From Tridacna crocea (lineage: Eukaryota > Mollusca > Bivalvia > Cardiida > Cardiidae), in the NCBI GenBank assembly GCA_943736015.1, contig OX031066.1, positions 8,684,245 through 8,748,244 on the forward strand: a DNA stretch of 64,000 nucleotides, written 5' to 3'. Shown in pieces: positions 54,901 to 62,117 of the stretch. Position 1 is the stretch's first letter. Each line of letters opens with the position of its first letter. Below the pieces are notes generated by a model, which saw only the letters and a list, made by a program, of their open reading frames with translations, was not told where the DNA came from and ran no database searches. Both the position numbers and the translations under genes were made by a program.

Positions 54901-57294
54901 GAATGCAATATTTTTAGGTTTTATTGGACTTAGCTCTCATTTTCTATTTTCTTATAGACACAATCACATATAGAAGACATGGTGCTAAGTATGACTACAA
55001 GTACCAACAATCTTGAGAAAAGAATTGATAAAATAGAAGACAGTATCGTAGCATTTCAGGTAAAGTATTCGCTATCAATTATTAATTTTTTAACCACTGA
55101 ACATATCAAATGATCACAAATTCCTTTTGATAAATTTCCACCTCACAAAAAAAAAAGAGGTCGAAAATTCTAAAAGGACATGGAAGCTGATCTATTACTT
55201 TCAAAAAGTTTTTTTTACAACATTAAGCATATGCAGATATGACAAGCTTTTGAAAGAAATAACAATCATATGAGGGGAGGTCAATAAGTTCGTAGAACTC
55301 GGTATTTTTCTATACAATTCAAAATTTCTTCTTTCATTATTTGGCAGTATAAACCTCTGTCAGTTGAATTATAACGGCCATTTAGTCAGCTCTTACTTTT
55401 TCTTTTGCTCTTACTTTTTGTTGGAAAACCTATACCCATCGGCAAAATGGAAAGTCAGAAGTCACTCTGTAGCAAACTTGAGCTCATTATCGTCCGGAAA
55501 TATCGCTCCAAGTCAGTGGGATATCAATTTTCAGAACAGACAATAATCATTTGAGGACAGGTCTGGACTGTATGGTAGGTAATTTAACTGATCGAGCTTG
55601 CACTCACGAATAGCCGCTTGTGCAACTCTGGACTTGTGCTCTGAACTCAATATTCTGACTTTTCATTTTTGTCTATGGGTATAGGTTTTGTAACAAAAAG
55701 TAAGAGCAGAACTGTAAAGTGTTGACTGAATGGCTTTCATCATTCAACTGGCAAGGGTTTATACTGCACAAAAATAAAAGAAAAACATTTGAATTGTAAA
55801 GAAAAATACCGGGTTCTACGAACTTATCGACCTCCCCTCGTAGTAAATGTAGTAAGTTTCCACAGTTCGTGTTATCGTCTCATGATCGAAAACGTAAGCA
55901 ACTTAGTATTAATAAAGATCTCAGATATTGCCCTTTATGTTTAACTGAAAATATTGTAGAAATAGTAAACTTTATTATCATTTTTTTAATTAATTCCCCT
56001 GCGTATGATTATCTCCGGACGATATACGTTAAACAATTTTGTTAAAGGTATGAGGGCGCTCCGTTCAACCTTTTACGACACAATTTCAACAAATGAAACT
56101 GATAAAATGATTAGGATAGACAACTTTTTGCTTCAAGCATTTTCATATAGATTTCTGGTACAAAAAAAAGCAACTACGAATTGAAATGCATCTTCAAAAC
56201 ACCTTATTGACCTTGTCACATGTGCAAACAGATTTACCTGTCGAACTTCTATACACTTTACACCGCTAGATTTTTTTGGCTAATTTAACATGCAAATAAT
56301 TTTTTTTTATCAAGAAAAAAGTTTTTGTACGCATATATTTGGAAAATGGCTTCACTCAAAAGACTGCTTTCAAAATAGAACAGTGTAAGGGGTGTATATT
56401 TAGGTTTAAAAAAAAAGAAACATTATTGCTAATGCTGGTGTACCTGTAAAAGTAAACTCTCAGTAGTGAATAAAATGACTTGAATAAAAAAATGAATTAA
56501 TCAATTGATAGAGAAATAACTATAACTTGGTGAAAAGGACACTTATGTGCTTAAAACCAACGTTATGGCAATGGAGTTTTCACCATTTTGACATAAAAAA
56601 AAAACATTGTAAATGGCAAAGACTCCATTTTGATATTTCTGCGCTTCCATGATATTCTTTTAGTAACTGTTAAGTTTTTGGAGTTCCTTTTGACCTAAAC
56701 AATCTTAACAAAGAGTATTGTGAGTTATACAAGTTGAGATGATACGTGATTCGATTATAACAAAAAGAATATTCTTTTCTTACGGAGCAAACTTTTATGT
56801 CCAGACATTATTGCAGAATTTCAATTGTTGAATTTTGTCGATTTTTTGTTGTCATTTATTGTTTAGTTTTCTATTTTTTAAACAGTTTGAAGCTCATATG
56901 TTCATATGTTGCCATTTTACGTGAGCTTCGAGATTGATTTCTTTTCTTTGTGTTTCAGGCACAAATGGATATGCTACCCAGTATGGTTATCGATAGAATT
57001 TTGCTCAGGCATCCAGCTCCCATTCCAGATAAGAATAAATTGGACAGACTGTCAAAATCTAAACCTTTGAATAACGGGATTATTTCCGCCAAACAACGTA
57101 GCCTTTCTACTCCGCTAAATCCTATCCAGTCCTCTATAGATATTTCACCTATTTCTCCTCCTGCTAGTTTGCAAGTATCTCCTTCTTACCACAGATTTGT
57201 CGAGTCGCCATCGGATCATTCTCCTGCCACAACTGACCAATCAGTTCACTCAAACAGTCCAAAATCACACATAGACTCTCCAACTCGTTGTTGA
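32447..57294 (+). CDS. SK (KCNN-type) Ca2+-activated K+ channel, module 2, pore to C-terminus (7 exons)
   Basis: Spliced region joined from 32447-32585, 34918-35028, 45275-45402, 47182-47251, 49455-49526, 54958-55059 and 56959-57294. It encodes the pore helix and filter SIGYGD, S6, the calmodulin-binding domain, helix B, the extra 24-residue segment, a coiled coil and a Ser/Pro-rich tail ending at TGA. Every junction is AG/GT and the frame is open. The first exon enters two bases into a codon, so an upstream exon (S5 end) must exist, but I see no S1-S5 coding sequence between 21.4 and 32.4 kb. Either the upstream exons are shared with module 1 as an alternative 3' cassette, or this is a separate copy with its 5' exons lost or unrecognised. 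The intact frame and functional motifs argue against a dead copy. Confidence 0.94.
32586..34917 (+). other. Module 2 intron (2.3 kb)
   Basis: AT-rich; the only feature recognised is a 45-bp direct duplication at 33857-33946. Confidence 0.75.
33857..33946 (+). repeat. Perfect 45-bp tandem duplication
   Basis: AATATGTCGCGATCATTGTC through GGCCAAGCAAAAGA occurs twice head to tail without differences, suggesting a recent event. Confidence 0.93.
34918..35028 (+). CDS. SK module 2 exon: end of S6 and proximal C-terminus
   Basis: 111-nt phase 0/0 exon after cttttacag and before gtataa. It encodes [18 protein letters not shown] through DTQLTKK. Thirty-six of 37 residues equal module 1 while most third codon positions differ, showing an old duplication under strong protein-level selection. 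The single change is Ser for Cys in S6; vertebrate SK channels have Cys there. Confidence 0.96.
36590..36650. repeat. TGTAGATCA-type palindrome (family D), diverged
   Basis: ATCTAGCTCAGATTGCACAG opposed to GCAGTCTGATCTTTGATCTA. Confidence 0.65.
36775..36995. mobile_element. TTAA hairpin MITE (family A), intact copy
   Basis: TTAA at 36771-36774 and 36996-36999. Its 85-codon frame is an accident of the repeat; similar frames recur in other copies. Confidence 0.9.
38914..38977. repeat. Imperfect hairpin
   Basis: TGGCAGGCCAGTTTTGATGC facing GCATGACAACTGGCCTGCCA. Confidence 0.8.
39915..39975. repeat. (CT)n microsatellite
   Basis: About 30 CT units with one TT interruption at 39961. Confidence 0.96.
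40015..41022 (+). repeat. Dispersed mollusc-type repeat with degenerate ~115-170-bp internal units
   Basis: Starts AGAGGGCCAAGATGGCGCTG. Units share TTTCAGAGAAGAAGAATTTT, GCCCCCAT.CA.CAGAGCCA and TTGACGGATCAAAATTT. It ends with ACGACGCACGACG motifs and GATGAGCTAAAAAA. I know this style of repeat as widespread in molluscs; no coding frame is preserved. Confidence 0.75.
41905..42095. mobile_element. TATTCACCAACC hairpin MITE (family E)
   Basis: CTATTCACCAACCATTCTTA end, central GGCTAAACCAATTGGTTTAG palindrome, long complementary arms (CAGGACTTCTGATT / AATCAGAAGTCCTG). Confidence 0.9.
43000..43100. repeat. TGTAGATCA palindromic element (family D)
   Basis: ACTGTAGATCAAGATCAGAC faces GTCTGATCTTGGATCTACAT. 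Preceded by CCCTTTGGCTACTAAGCG. Confidence 0.82.
43107..43225. mobile_element. GGATGCGTTG hairpin element, 3'-truncated copy
   Basis: Shares AGAGGATAATCAACTGGTT and the palindrome CGAGGATGCGTTGTTAGGCG ... CGCCTTACGACGCATCCGAG with 58098-58262, but the outer right arm is missing here. Confidence 0.82.
43917..44180. mobile_element. GTCAGCCTGC-type MITE (family C), core reduced
   Basis: GCCATGCCCTGTGAAAAGG and TAAGCCCCCTTTTTTGCCAG ends. The central palindrome is shortened to CAGGTCAGCCTGCAAGGACC. Abuts a TTAA MITE. Confidence 0.75.
44193..44413. mobile_element. TTAA hairpin MITE (family A)
   Basis: Right TTAA at 44414-44417; the left target site reads TGAA (44189-44192), a point change. Frame-bearing like the copy at 36775. 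Confidence 0.88.
44610..44965 (-). repeat. Palindrome-repeat relative (of 545-845)
   Basis: TTATTCCCCGTGGCGTACCC and ATATCCACTCGTTGAAAT correspond in reverse to 545-845. The left part (CATCTGTCCGTCACAAATTG, CTATAACTCGAAAACC) is a common mollusc repeat style. Includes a C14 run near 44890. Confidence 0.65.
45275..45402 (+). CDS. SK module 2 exon: calmodulin-binding domain
   Basis: 128-nt exon after cggttacag, ending two bases into a codon before gtgagt. It encodes [16 protein letters not shown], then [20 protein letters not shown] and FLQAIQ. It shares 31 of 42 residues with module 1. The notable change is Pro within KLVPK, where module 1 and vertebrate SK proteins have Lys. This sits in the linker after helix A and could alter the calmodulin clamp. 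It is preceded by a 10.2-kb intron. Confidence 0.95.
45541..45755. mobile_element. TTAA hairpin MITE (family A), diverged
   Basis: GGTCCAAATTGAAGACGCTT, GGAGAAAATGCAGGTCACCA and GGTAAAGAGTTAA right end. Left target site not clear. Confidence 0.78.
46004..46254. mobile_element. GTCAGCCTG-type MITE (family C)
   Basis: GAGCCGTGCCTTGTAAAAAA and CCAGAGCATGGCTC ends; TAATGCATCTGC inside; the core palindrome is diverged (TCAACCTACCCAGTCTGCTC). Confidence 0.78.
46260..46528. mobile_element. Two-hairpin MITE (family B), best-preserved copy
   Basis: TGGCTTGCAACACGCGAAAA and TTTTCGCGTGTTGGAAGCCA are inverted ends. The two internal hairpins are at about 46305-46345 and 46430-46480 (TAGCCTGCGCGAACTGCGCA). 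Confidence 0.9.
47030..47110. repeat. TGTAGATCA palindromic element (family D)
   Basis: AGTGTAGATCAAAGATCTGC against CAGTCTGATGTTGATCTACA, 70 bases before the helix B exon. Confidence 0.75.
47182..47251 (+). CDS. SK module 2 exon: helix B
   Basis: 70-nt exon after tcttttccag, before gtagct. Its first base completes a Gln codon (CA+A), followed by [23 protein letters not shown]. Same length and phase as 14950-15019. The adjoining open frame 47162-47365 reads through the donor into intron and is not the true coding extent. Confidence 0.94.
47252..49454 (+). other. Module 2 intron (2.2 kb)
   Basis: One decayed TTAA MITE (about 48626-48800: ACATTGTGGACAAAGGAGAA, CAGCATTTTCTCCC). Nothing else recognised. 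Confidence 0.65.
49455..49526 (+). CDS. SK module 2 extra 24-codon exon
   Basis: 72-nt phase 0/0 exon after cttttag, before gtttgg. It encodes [18 protein letters not shown] and then IPEYQQ. Fourteen of 24 residues match module 1; the shared core is GLY.GN..YISKP...YQQ. Both modules place it between helix B and the coiled coil. Its in-frame size makes it a candidate optional exon in both. Confidence 0.86.
52707..52850. mobile_element. Foldback element, ~144 bp
   Basis: GAATACGTACCTAGTGTTGT...ATATTTTTGATATTCTACAA...GTACGTATTC; the arms pair over most of their length around AAGGCTCGACAATTAT. A/T-rich flanks (AAATA / TTTATTTATT) resemble each other. Confidence 0.85.
53780..53880. repeat. TGTAGATCA-type palindrome (family D)
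   Basis: GTTGATTCAAGATCAGGCTG opposed to GCAGTCTGACCTTGATCTAC around GCACATTCTCTGC. Confidence 0.72.
54958..55059 (+). CDS. SK module 2 exon: C-terminal coiled coil
   Basis: 102-nt phase 0/0 exon after tcttatag, before gtaaag. It encodes [18 protein letters not shown] and then [16 protein letters not shown]. Heptad-like hydrophobics and the conserved LEKR..KIE mark it as the partner of 20403-20504. Confidence 0.93.
55060..56958 (+). other. Module 2 last intron (1.9 kb)
   Basis: Contains the foldback transposon 55271-55848. From 55860 to 56950 it is AT-rich with nothing recognised. Confidence 0.7.
55271..55848. mobile_element. Foldback DNA transposon with ~170-bp inverted ends, mariner-like
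   Basis: The outer ends GAGGGGAGGTCAATAAGTTC and GAACTTATCGACCTCCCCTC are inverted and flanked by TA. The arms continue inward imperfectly to CTCTTACTTTTTGTTGGAAA / TTTTGTAACAAAAAGTAAGAG near 55430 and 55685. The TA flank and the AAGTTCGTAGAAC-like end suggest Tc1/mariner; I see no transposase motifs in the middle ~230 bp. Confidence 0.8.
56959..57294 (+). CDS. SK module 2 terminal exon: Ser/Pro-rich tail
   Basis: Last exon after tgtttcag, 111 codons plus TGA. It begins [19 protein letters not shown], then becomes Ser/Pro-rich ([32 protein letters not shown] end) with many SP/TP pairs that could be proline-directed phosphorylation sites. Beyond the first ~15 residues I see no alignment with the module 1 tail, so the two isoforms or paralogs would have different distal tails. 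The ATG at 56950 lies before the acceptor and is not the start. Confidence 0.92.
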   Translation, partial: AQMDMLPSMVIDRILLRHPAPIPDKNKLDRLSKSKPLNNGIISAKQRSLSTPLNPIQSSIDISPISPPASLQVSPSYHRFVESPSDHSPATTDQSVHSNSPKSHIDSPTRC

Positions 57295-57380
57295 AAATAT
57301 ACTTTATCTCCGAGAGAAAATGTGTTTTTTTTTTGTATTTTACCATATACAAAAAAAGTTCTGTTTTGAGGACGTGCAAA

Positions 57381-57386
57381 ATTAAA
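57381..57386 (+). promoter_or_regulatory. Candidate polyadenylation signal variant, module 2
   Basis: ATTAAA 87 bases after the module 2 stop. A canonical AATAAA is seen only much later (58872). Weak, position-based evidence. Confidence 0.25.
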
Positions 57387-57567
57387 AGTCTTTTGGATGA
57401 AAGATTTCTCTTATAACTTGGACGAGAAGAAGAAGATTCAGCCGAAAGTAAGGAATCCGTGTAATAGTATTCCTTCATGTAACATTCCTTAAAAAAAGTC
57501 CAGACTGGTCCGGTAGATAACTTCCTCATTCGAAATTAGATTCTGAGGTGCAGCAAGTTTTTTTATA

Positions 57568-57840
57568 CCACCCATAACGAAGTGAAGGCGGTATACTGGA
57601 ATCGCTATGGCTGTCCGTCCGTCTGTTGCTCTGTCCGTAGACATAAATTTGTCCGGCGAATTACTCAGACAGTTTTTAGGTACCGAACTCAAATTTACAC
57701 AAAATGTTTTATATGAAGTTGTGCACGTGCAATTTCCATGCTGCAATTTATTGCGGAATTATCTCCCCTTTTCTGTAACAAAGACATGTTACGTGACAAG
57801 GAGCCGTTGGGGGTATGATCACGTTTAGTGATAGTTCTAG
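57568..57840. repeat. Mollusc-type TCCGTCCGTCTGTTGCTC repeat in module 2 3' UTR
   Basis: ATACCACCCATAACGAAGTG, GGCGGTATACTGGAATCGCT, then GTCCGTCCGTCTG. I recognise this as a dispersed invertebrate repeat style; within the window only the segment at 44600-44760 is similar in kind. Confidence 0.55.
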
Positions 57841-58097
57841 TTGTTTATCCTATAAAAAGCACGATTTCTTGCCAACATAGTTTTTGTTTGGGATTTTGTT
57901 TCATGTAAATAATTATTATTTTATAAATGAGTTAATGAATCAGCATTATGTTTTTCTTATACTTCAATGTCTGGTTAATCTCGATACAATTATAGAAGTC
58001 TGAAAAATCTCCGCCGCATTTGTTAAAGTAACACTTGTGTAGTGTTTTGTTGTTAGTTCTATTGATATGTAGAATCTTTATTGACTTTGAATGCTAG

Positions 58098-58262
58098 TGA
58101 TATATAGAGGATAATCAACTGGTTATTTTTGATATGAAAAATATCTCACGAGGATGCGTTGTTAGGCGTTGAAAAAACGAGTGCGCATCACGAGTTTTTT
58201 TAACGCCTTACGACGCATCCGAGAGAGATATTTTTCATATTAAAAATGACCAGTTGAGTATT
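58098..58262. mobile_element. GGATGCGTTG hairpin element, complete copy
   Basis: The ends TATAGAGGATAATCAACTGG and CCAGTTGAGTATTCTATTTA are inverted, and GATATGAAAAATATCTC... pairs with GAGATATTTTTCATATTAA. The centre is AAAAACGAGTGCGCATCACG. Confidence 0.87.
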
Positions 58263-58308
58263 CTATTTATTATATACCTTATTAACATTATTACTTTTAA
58301 TTTTTTCG

Positions 58309-58452
58309 ATTCAAAGGCATTTTCTCCTTTTCCCACAATGTTTTGTACCATTCACAAAACTAATTTCTAATTTTCAGTCACTTTCATTTTGTCATCTGCA
58401 AATGCTTTCGATTTGGACAAGCCTAAAATATTGTCGTGTGGTAATGAGTGAA
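58309..58452. mobile_element. TTAA hairpin MITE (family A), half copy
   Basis: Begins at the central palindrome (GGCATTTTCTCCTTTTCCCA) and runs to TCGTGTGGTAATGAGTGAAA; the other half is absent. Confidence 0.82.
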
Positions 58453-59036
58453 ACATGTTTACTGTACATTTATTTAGATGCAGCACACCTTGTTATATGC
58501 CAAATGTTGTAAACTACTAAAGTGGGGAAAACTATGCTTTGTTTCTCTCATCTATTTAATGACGTATCGAATGTGCATGAAAGCCATGTCTATTGTTCAT
58601 GGTTGATACAGAAGTAAAGCCTTGTTAGCCATATGTTTTTTTCATTTATGTAATCTTATAGTCAATAGACTGAGTGATCCAAATGTTTTGTTAATTGAGG
58701 GAAATATGTTAACAGTCAGTTACGTTATCTTATTGTTGTCGGTCATGTGATATGAATTGTTATAAAACCTTGTGATAACTGTATTGATGCTAAGCTATTG
58801 CCTCACATATATCACTTCTTATATTATCTATAAAAGGTCAAAACAGTCAACCGCTCTTTAAAATATTCAAAAATAAACATTACTATACTTTAGAAAGCGA
58901 TTGCATGATTTTAAACAAAATTACACTAATGTCTTCTTCCTAGCTTTTTCTTTTGGAGAGTGGTTTAATCTCGTCTCATTAATGATCAGTTGATTTTAAT
59001 GCTTCTTATATTAAAGGGAAAATAATTCTGAAACAA

Positions 59037-59300
59037 GAGTACTGCATGCGGAGGCCAACTCTAAGTTGTGGTTGCTCGATTTTCAATGAAAATTTTAAGT
59101 CGGGTACGAATGTCGAAAAACTTTGATTGTAACATTATCTTCTCTTGTTGTATGAGTTATCCCTATCATTAGTTAAAAAAATTAGTCTTACTTAGTAGAT
59201 ATCCTCAGTAATTATAGGGAGATTACAAAATGTCTAAGTGTTTGGATGATGCCACAAACGACGCATACGACGTGCACGACGCCTGGGCTACGGTAATACC
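59037..59300 (+). repeat. Fragment of mollusc-type dispersed repeat
   Basis: AGAGTACTGCATGCGGAGGC start and ACGACGCATACGACGTGCAC end, similar in layout to the ends of the array at 40015-41022. Confidence 0.5.
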
Positions 59301-59654
59301 TTCACGTTTTCTTAGAAAACAGTCCAATTATAGAATGCAACGTTGTTTTAATTTTCATGAAAATTTCCCTGATATTTGTAAATCTTAGAAAATTTTTCAG
59401 CAAATTTAGTTTCGTTTGCTTAATCTTTTAGCTTGGACATCCAGAATTATTGAAAGAGTTATAGAGTAAGAAATTTTACGTTTCTTATCTTATTTGGTAC
59501 CTTTTGTAGATATAAATCAATTCCAAGTTGTTAATGAAATACTGACATCTTGTCAGAGAGGTACGATTAAAGTAAAAACTTATATCAACATCGCTATGTG
59601 TGTTTTCTTTTGTGTGTGTCTGTGTGTATGTGTATTTTTTCCCCTCTCTCTCTC

Positions 59655-59866
59655 TCTCTCTCTCTCTGAATGGTGTTTTTCGGTCATATCACCGCGAAAG
59701 CTAACATATTCATGTTTTCCTGGGTTTCACCAGTACAAGTCTGGGGCTCTGAAGTGTCTTGCCCAGGGGCATTCTTGTAAAAAAGCCAAGTGGAGCCAGT
59801 GAGGCTCAAACCCGGGGCCTCCAGGTCGCGAGTCCCAGACTTAGCCTCTTAGCCACACGCGACCCC
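59655..59866 (-). mobile_element. Second tRNA-derived SINE family
   Basis: On the reverse strand it starts GGGGTCGCGTGTGGCTAAGA, with an A-box-like TGGCTAAGAGG and a B-box-like GGGTTTGAGCC. A body follows (CAAGACACTTCAGAGCCCC, ACCCAGGAAAACATGAATAT) and it ends in a (GA)n run (59644-59667). The head resembles a tRNA but the rest does not, so a SINE, not a tRNA gene. Confidence 0.78.
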
Positions 59867-60447
59867 TTCGTTTTTTTGTTGTTGTTGCTTTTTTTCAAAA
59901 TCAGCCATCCATTTGGTTACGACTAATTGCATGGTTAGTCTAAACGAGAACTGAATTCAAAGTGCTAGATGCAGTCCTTTACTCTCCAATTCGATTTTTT
60001 GGAAGTTATTTTTACAGATTCCATTCATATCTGCCTGTAAAACAATGAAATGGCTTTGTTCACGTCAGCGATCGCCGAGTCCAGTAACATTTACAGGTTT
60101 TCTGATTGTCTGAAACAAATTATGGCCTTTAGAGTGTACACAGTGTCTTTAAAAATCTGACCGGGTAAGCTTCCTGATAACCCAATTAGGCTCATTTTGA
60201 ATTCCTCCATGGTATTTCGAAGATAATCATTATGATCAACTTGCAAGAGAATAGAACAACTATAAAATGTGGCCTCTATCTAGTACAGAATGTTATTCGA
60301 AGATTTGACCAGGTGACTTACTTTTCTATCTCACATTAATCATTTTCGACCACCTTCAAGATGTAAGCGAGACAAACATTCTGTGCAACCACATGTCGTG
60401 AGTTTTTTTTTTTTTTACTAAAAACATGGCCTTTAGACGGTGCCTAA

Positions 60448-61083
60448 AGGGCCCCATACACGTTCAAAAAAGTCGTCAAAATTTTGTATCAAAATTTTGT
60501 TATCAAAATGTAAAATGTCCACACACGATTCAATGTTTTTTTCCATAAAAAATTCAGTATTGTCAAAAACTTCGGCATGGATGCAACAGTGGCCGTAGCA
60601 CTTGTGTACGGTTTGGACAATGAACCGCCTCGGCATCGACGGAAATGGTCGAAAGACTGGTTTTTGAAACGGCAAACGTACAGCCACGTGAACCTTCTCA
60701 GAGGACTTTGTCTAAAAGAACCAGAGGACTTCCGTAATTTCCTTAGGATGGATCTCCAATCCTTCGATGAATCACTGGACCTTGTCAAGCCATTGATATT
60801 GAAAGAAGAGACTGTGATGTGTTCATCCATACCACCAAGTGAACGCTTGTCCATCACACTGAGGTACCTGGCATCTCAGGATCGAAATGAAATTTTGATG
60901 AAAATTTTGACAAACCCCACACACGCATAAAAATTTTGTCGACTCTTCAAACAATATCAAAGTGATTCGATATGTCAAAATTTGGGTTCAAAATTTTCAC
61001 ATAATTTTTCTTACATCAAAACACCCTACACACGATCAAATTTTGTATAAAAATTTTGACTTTTTTACCGTGCATGGGGCCCT
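60448..61083 (+). mobile_element. PIF/Harbinger transposon, internally deleted (636 bp)
   Basis: Terminal inverted repeats AGGGCCCCATACACGTTCAA and (reverse complement of the right end) AGGGCCCCATGCACGGTAAA, continuing AAAAGTC..CAAAATTTT. It is flanked by TAA at 60445-60447 and 61084-61086, the 3-bp TWA duplication typical of this superfamily. CACACACGAT and CAAAATTTTG motifs recur beneath both ends. It carries only the N-terminal part of the transposase. Confidence 0.9.
60577..60930 (+). pseudogene. Harbinger (HARBI1/ALP1-like) transposase, N-terminal fragment
   Basis: Frame of 117 codons starting MDATVAVALVYG. Residues from ~19 read RHRRKWSKDWFLKRQTYSHV, then LLRGLCLKEPEDFRNFLRMD and PSERLSITLRYLAS. 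This matches the region before the DDE nuclease in HARBI1-like proteins (W...WL..R...G.Y..L...L....DF.NFLRM and L.ITLRYLA). After RYLAS the frame enters non-coding subterminal repeat (NEILMKILTNPTHA), so the nuclease domain has been deleted. The open reading frame is retained but cannot encode a full transposase of about 350 residues. Confidence 0.82.
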
Positions 61084-61833
61084 TAACGTTATTTCAAGAT
61101 TTGACCTGGCCGACCCGACGTTATCCATTTTCAGAGACATTTGAGATATCATCAAGACAAACATTCGGAACAACTTTCATAAGTATTGGAAGTTAAACGA
61201 GGCTTTCAGAGTGTAGACATTTTTTTTTTTCAAAGATCAGACCAATTGATCAACTTTTTGGCTAGAGGTGACCAATTATTCATACCCGTCTTGGATATGA
61301 GGACAATCTTTCTGTCCGACTTTTCCGTGTATTGGACAGAAAATATGGCCTCAATGTGTGCACAGGGTCTTTTACAGATTTGACTTTATGACATCCGAAA
61401 ATTATTGTGACAGGAACCATTTCCATATCCATCCGAGATATTAAAAGAAATCATTCCACGAGTACCACATTGAAAATGTCGCCTGCAGAGAGTACACCAG
61501 GTAATAGTTGGCGAAGCACGACGTATGAAGCACGATCACAAAAGCTCACTTTGAGCGCTTTAGTTTGTCTAGGTTCAACTGAGCTAAAAATGAAATCGGA
61601 ATGAATGGGAAAAATTCTACAAAATAAGTAGTAATTATGACCATGAATCGATGTTTGAACACTATCTCAATAATTTACACTTTTCCACCTTTTCCCTCGG
61701 GTGTGTCAGGTTTGGAATAAAGTAAAAACATGAATCATTAGAAGTTGCTGATCCCCAAACTGCTCCCCGTCACATGACGTGCACGTGCATGTAATTCAGA
61801 AGCACAAATGTGACGTAACTGAAAAATACACCA

Positions 61834-62031
61834 GGGCCTGTATTCACCAACCATCCTTCAGAACGTTCTTTGTCTTATTCTTCAAGATTTTCTGACTGTG
61901 AAAGTAGCAGAACTGCTGATTGGCTAAACCATTTGGTTTAGCCAATCACAAGTTCTGCTACTTTCACAATGATGAAATTTTGAAGAATAAGACTAAGAAT
62001 ACTTTTAAGAATAGTTGGTGAATACAGGCCC
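61834..62031. mobile_element. TATTCACCAACC hairpin MITE (family E)
   Basis: The ends GGGCCTGTATTCACCAACCA and GTTGGTGAATACAGGCCC are perfectly inverted; the centre is GGCTAAACCATTTGGTTTAG. The cleanest of three copies. Confidence 0.92.
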
Positions 62032-62103
62032 AAAAGTACATAGCCAGGATACTTAAGGCAATGAATACAGGCCCAAAAGTACATAGCCAGGGTACTTAAG
62101 GCA
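62021..62103 (+). repeat. Direct duplication of ~42 bp at a MITE end
   Basis: GAATACAGGCCCAAAAGTAC through AGGATACTTAAGGCA occurs twice; the first copy includes the last bases of the family E element. Confidence 0.88.
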
Positions 62104-62117
62104 AAAACAATAAATGA

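Larger units (their letters stand above)
49527..54957 (+). other. Module 2 intron (5.4 kb)
   Basis: Contains a family C MITE fragment (50450-50690), a decayed TTAA MITE (51660-51920), a palindromic element (52707-52850) and a TGTAGATCA palindrome (53780-53880). About 49560-50400 and 53900-54940 show nothing recognisable. Confidence 0.65.
60060..61590 (+). repeat. GATTTGACC-type degenerate tandem repeat, split by a Harbinger element
   Basis: Units of about 110-130 bp built around AAGATTTGACC.GGTGACT, GACAAACATTC and TGTGGCCTCTA.. motifs at 60110-60440 and 61087-61420. The 3' end is ACGACGTATGAAGCACGATC and CAACTGAGCTAAAAA. The same units recur at 62930-64000. Confidence 0.75.

Noticed and set aside
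57164-57529. 121-codon reverse frame overlapping the module 2 terminal exon
   Set aside because: Antisense shadow of the coding exon and 3' UTR; no homology recognised.
59800-59866. Possible tRNA gene on the reverse strand
   Set aside because: The acceptor stem does not close and the segment is joined to a SINE body ending in a GA run.
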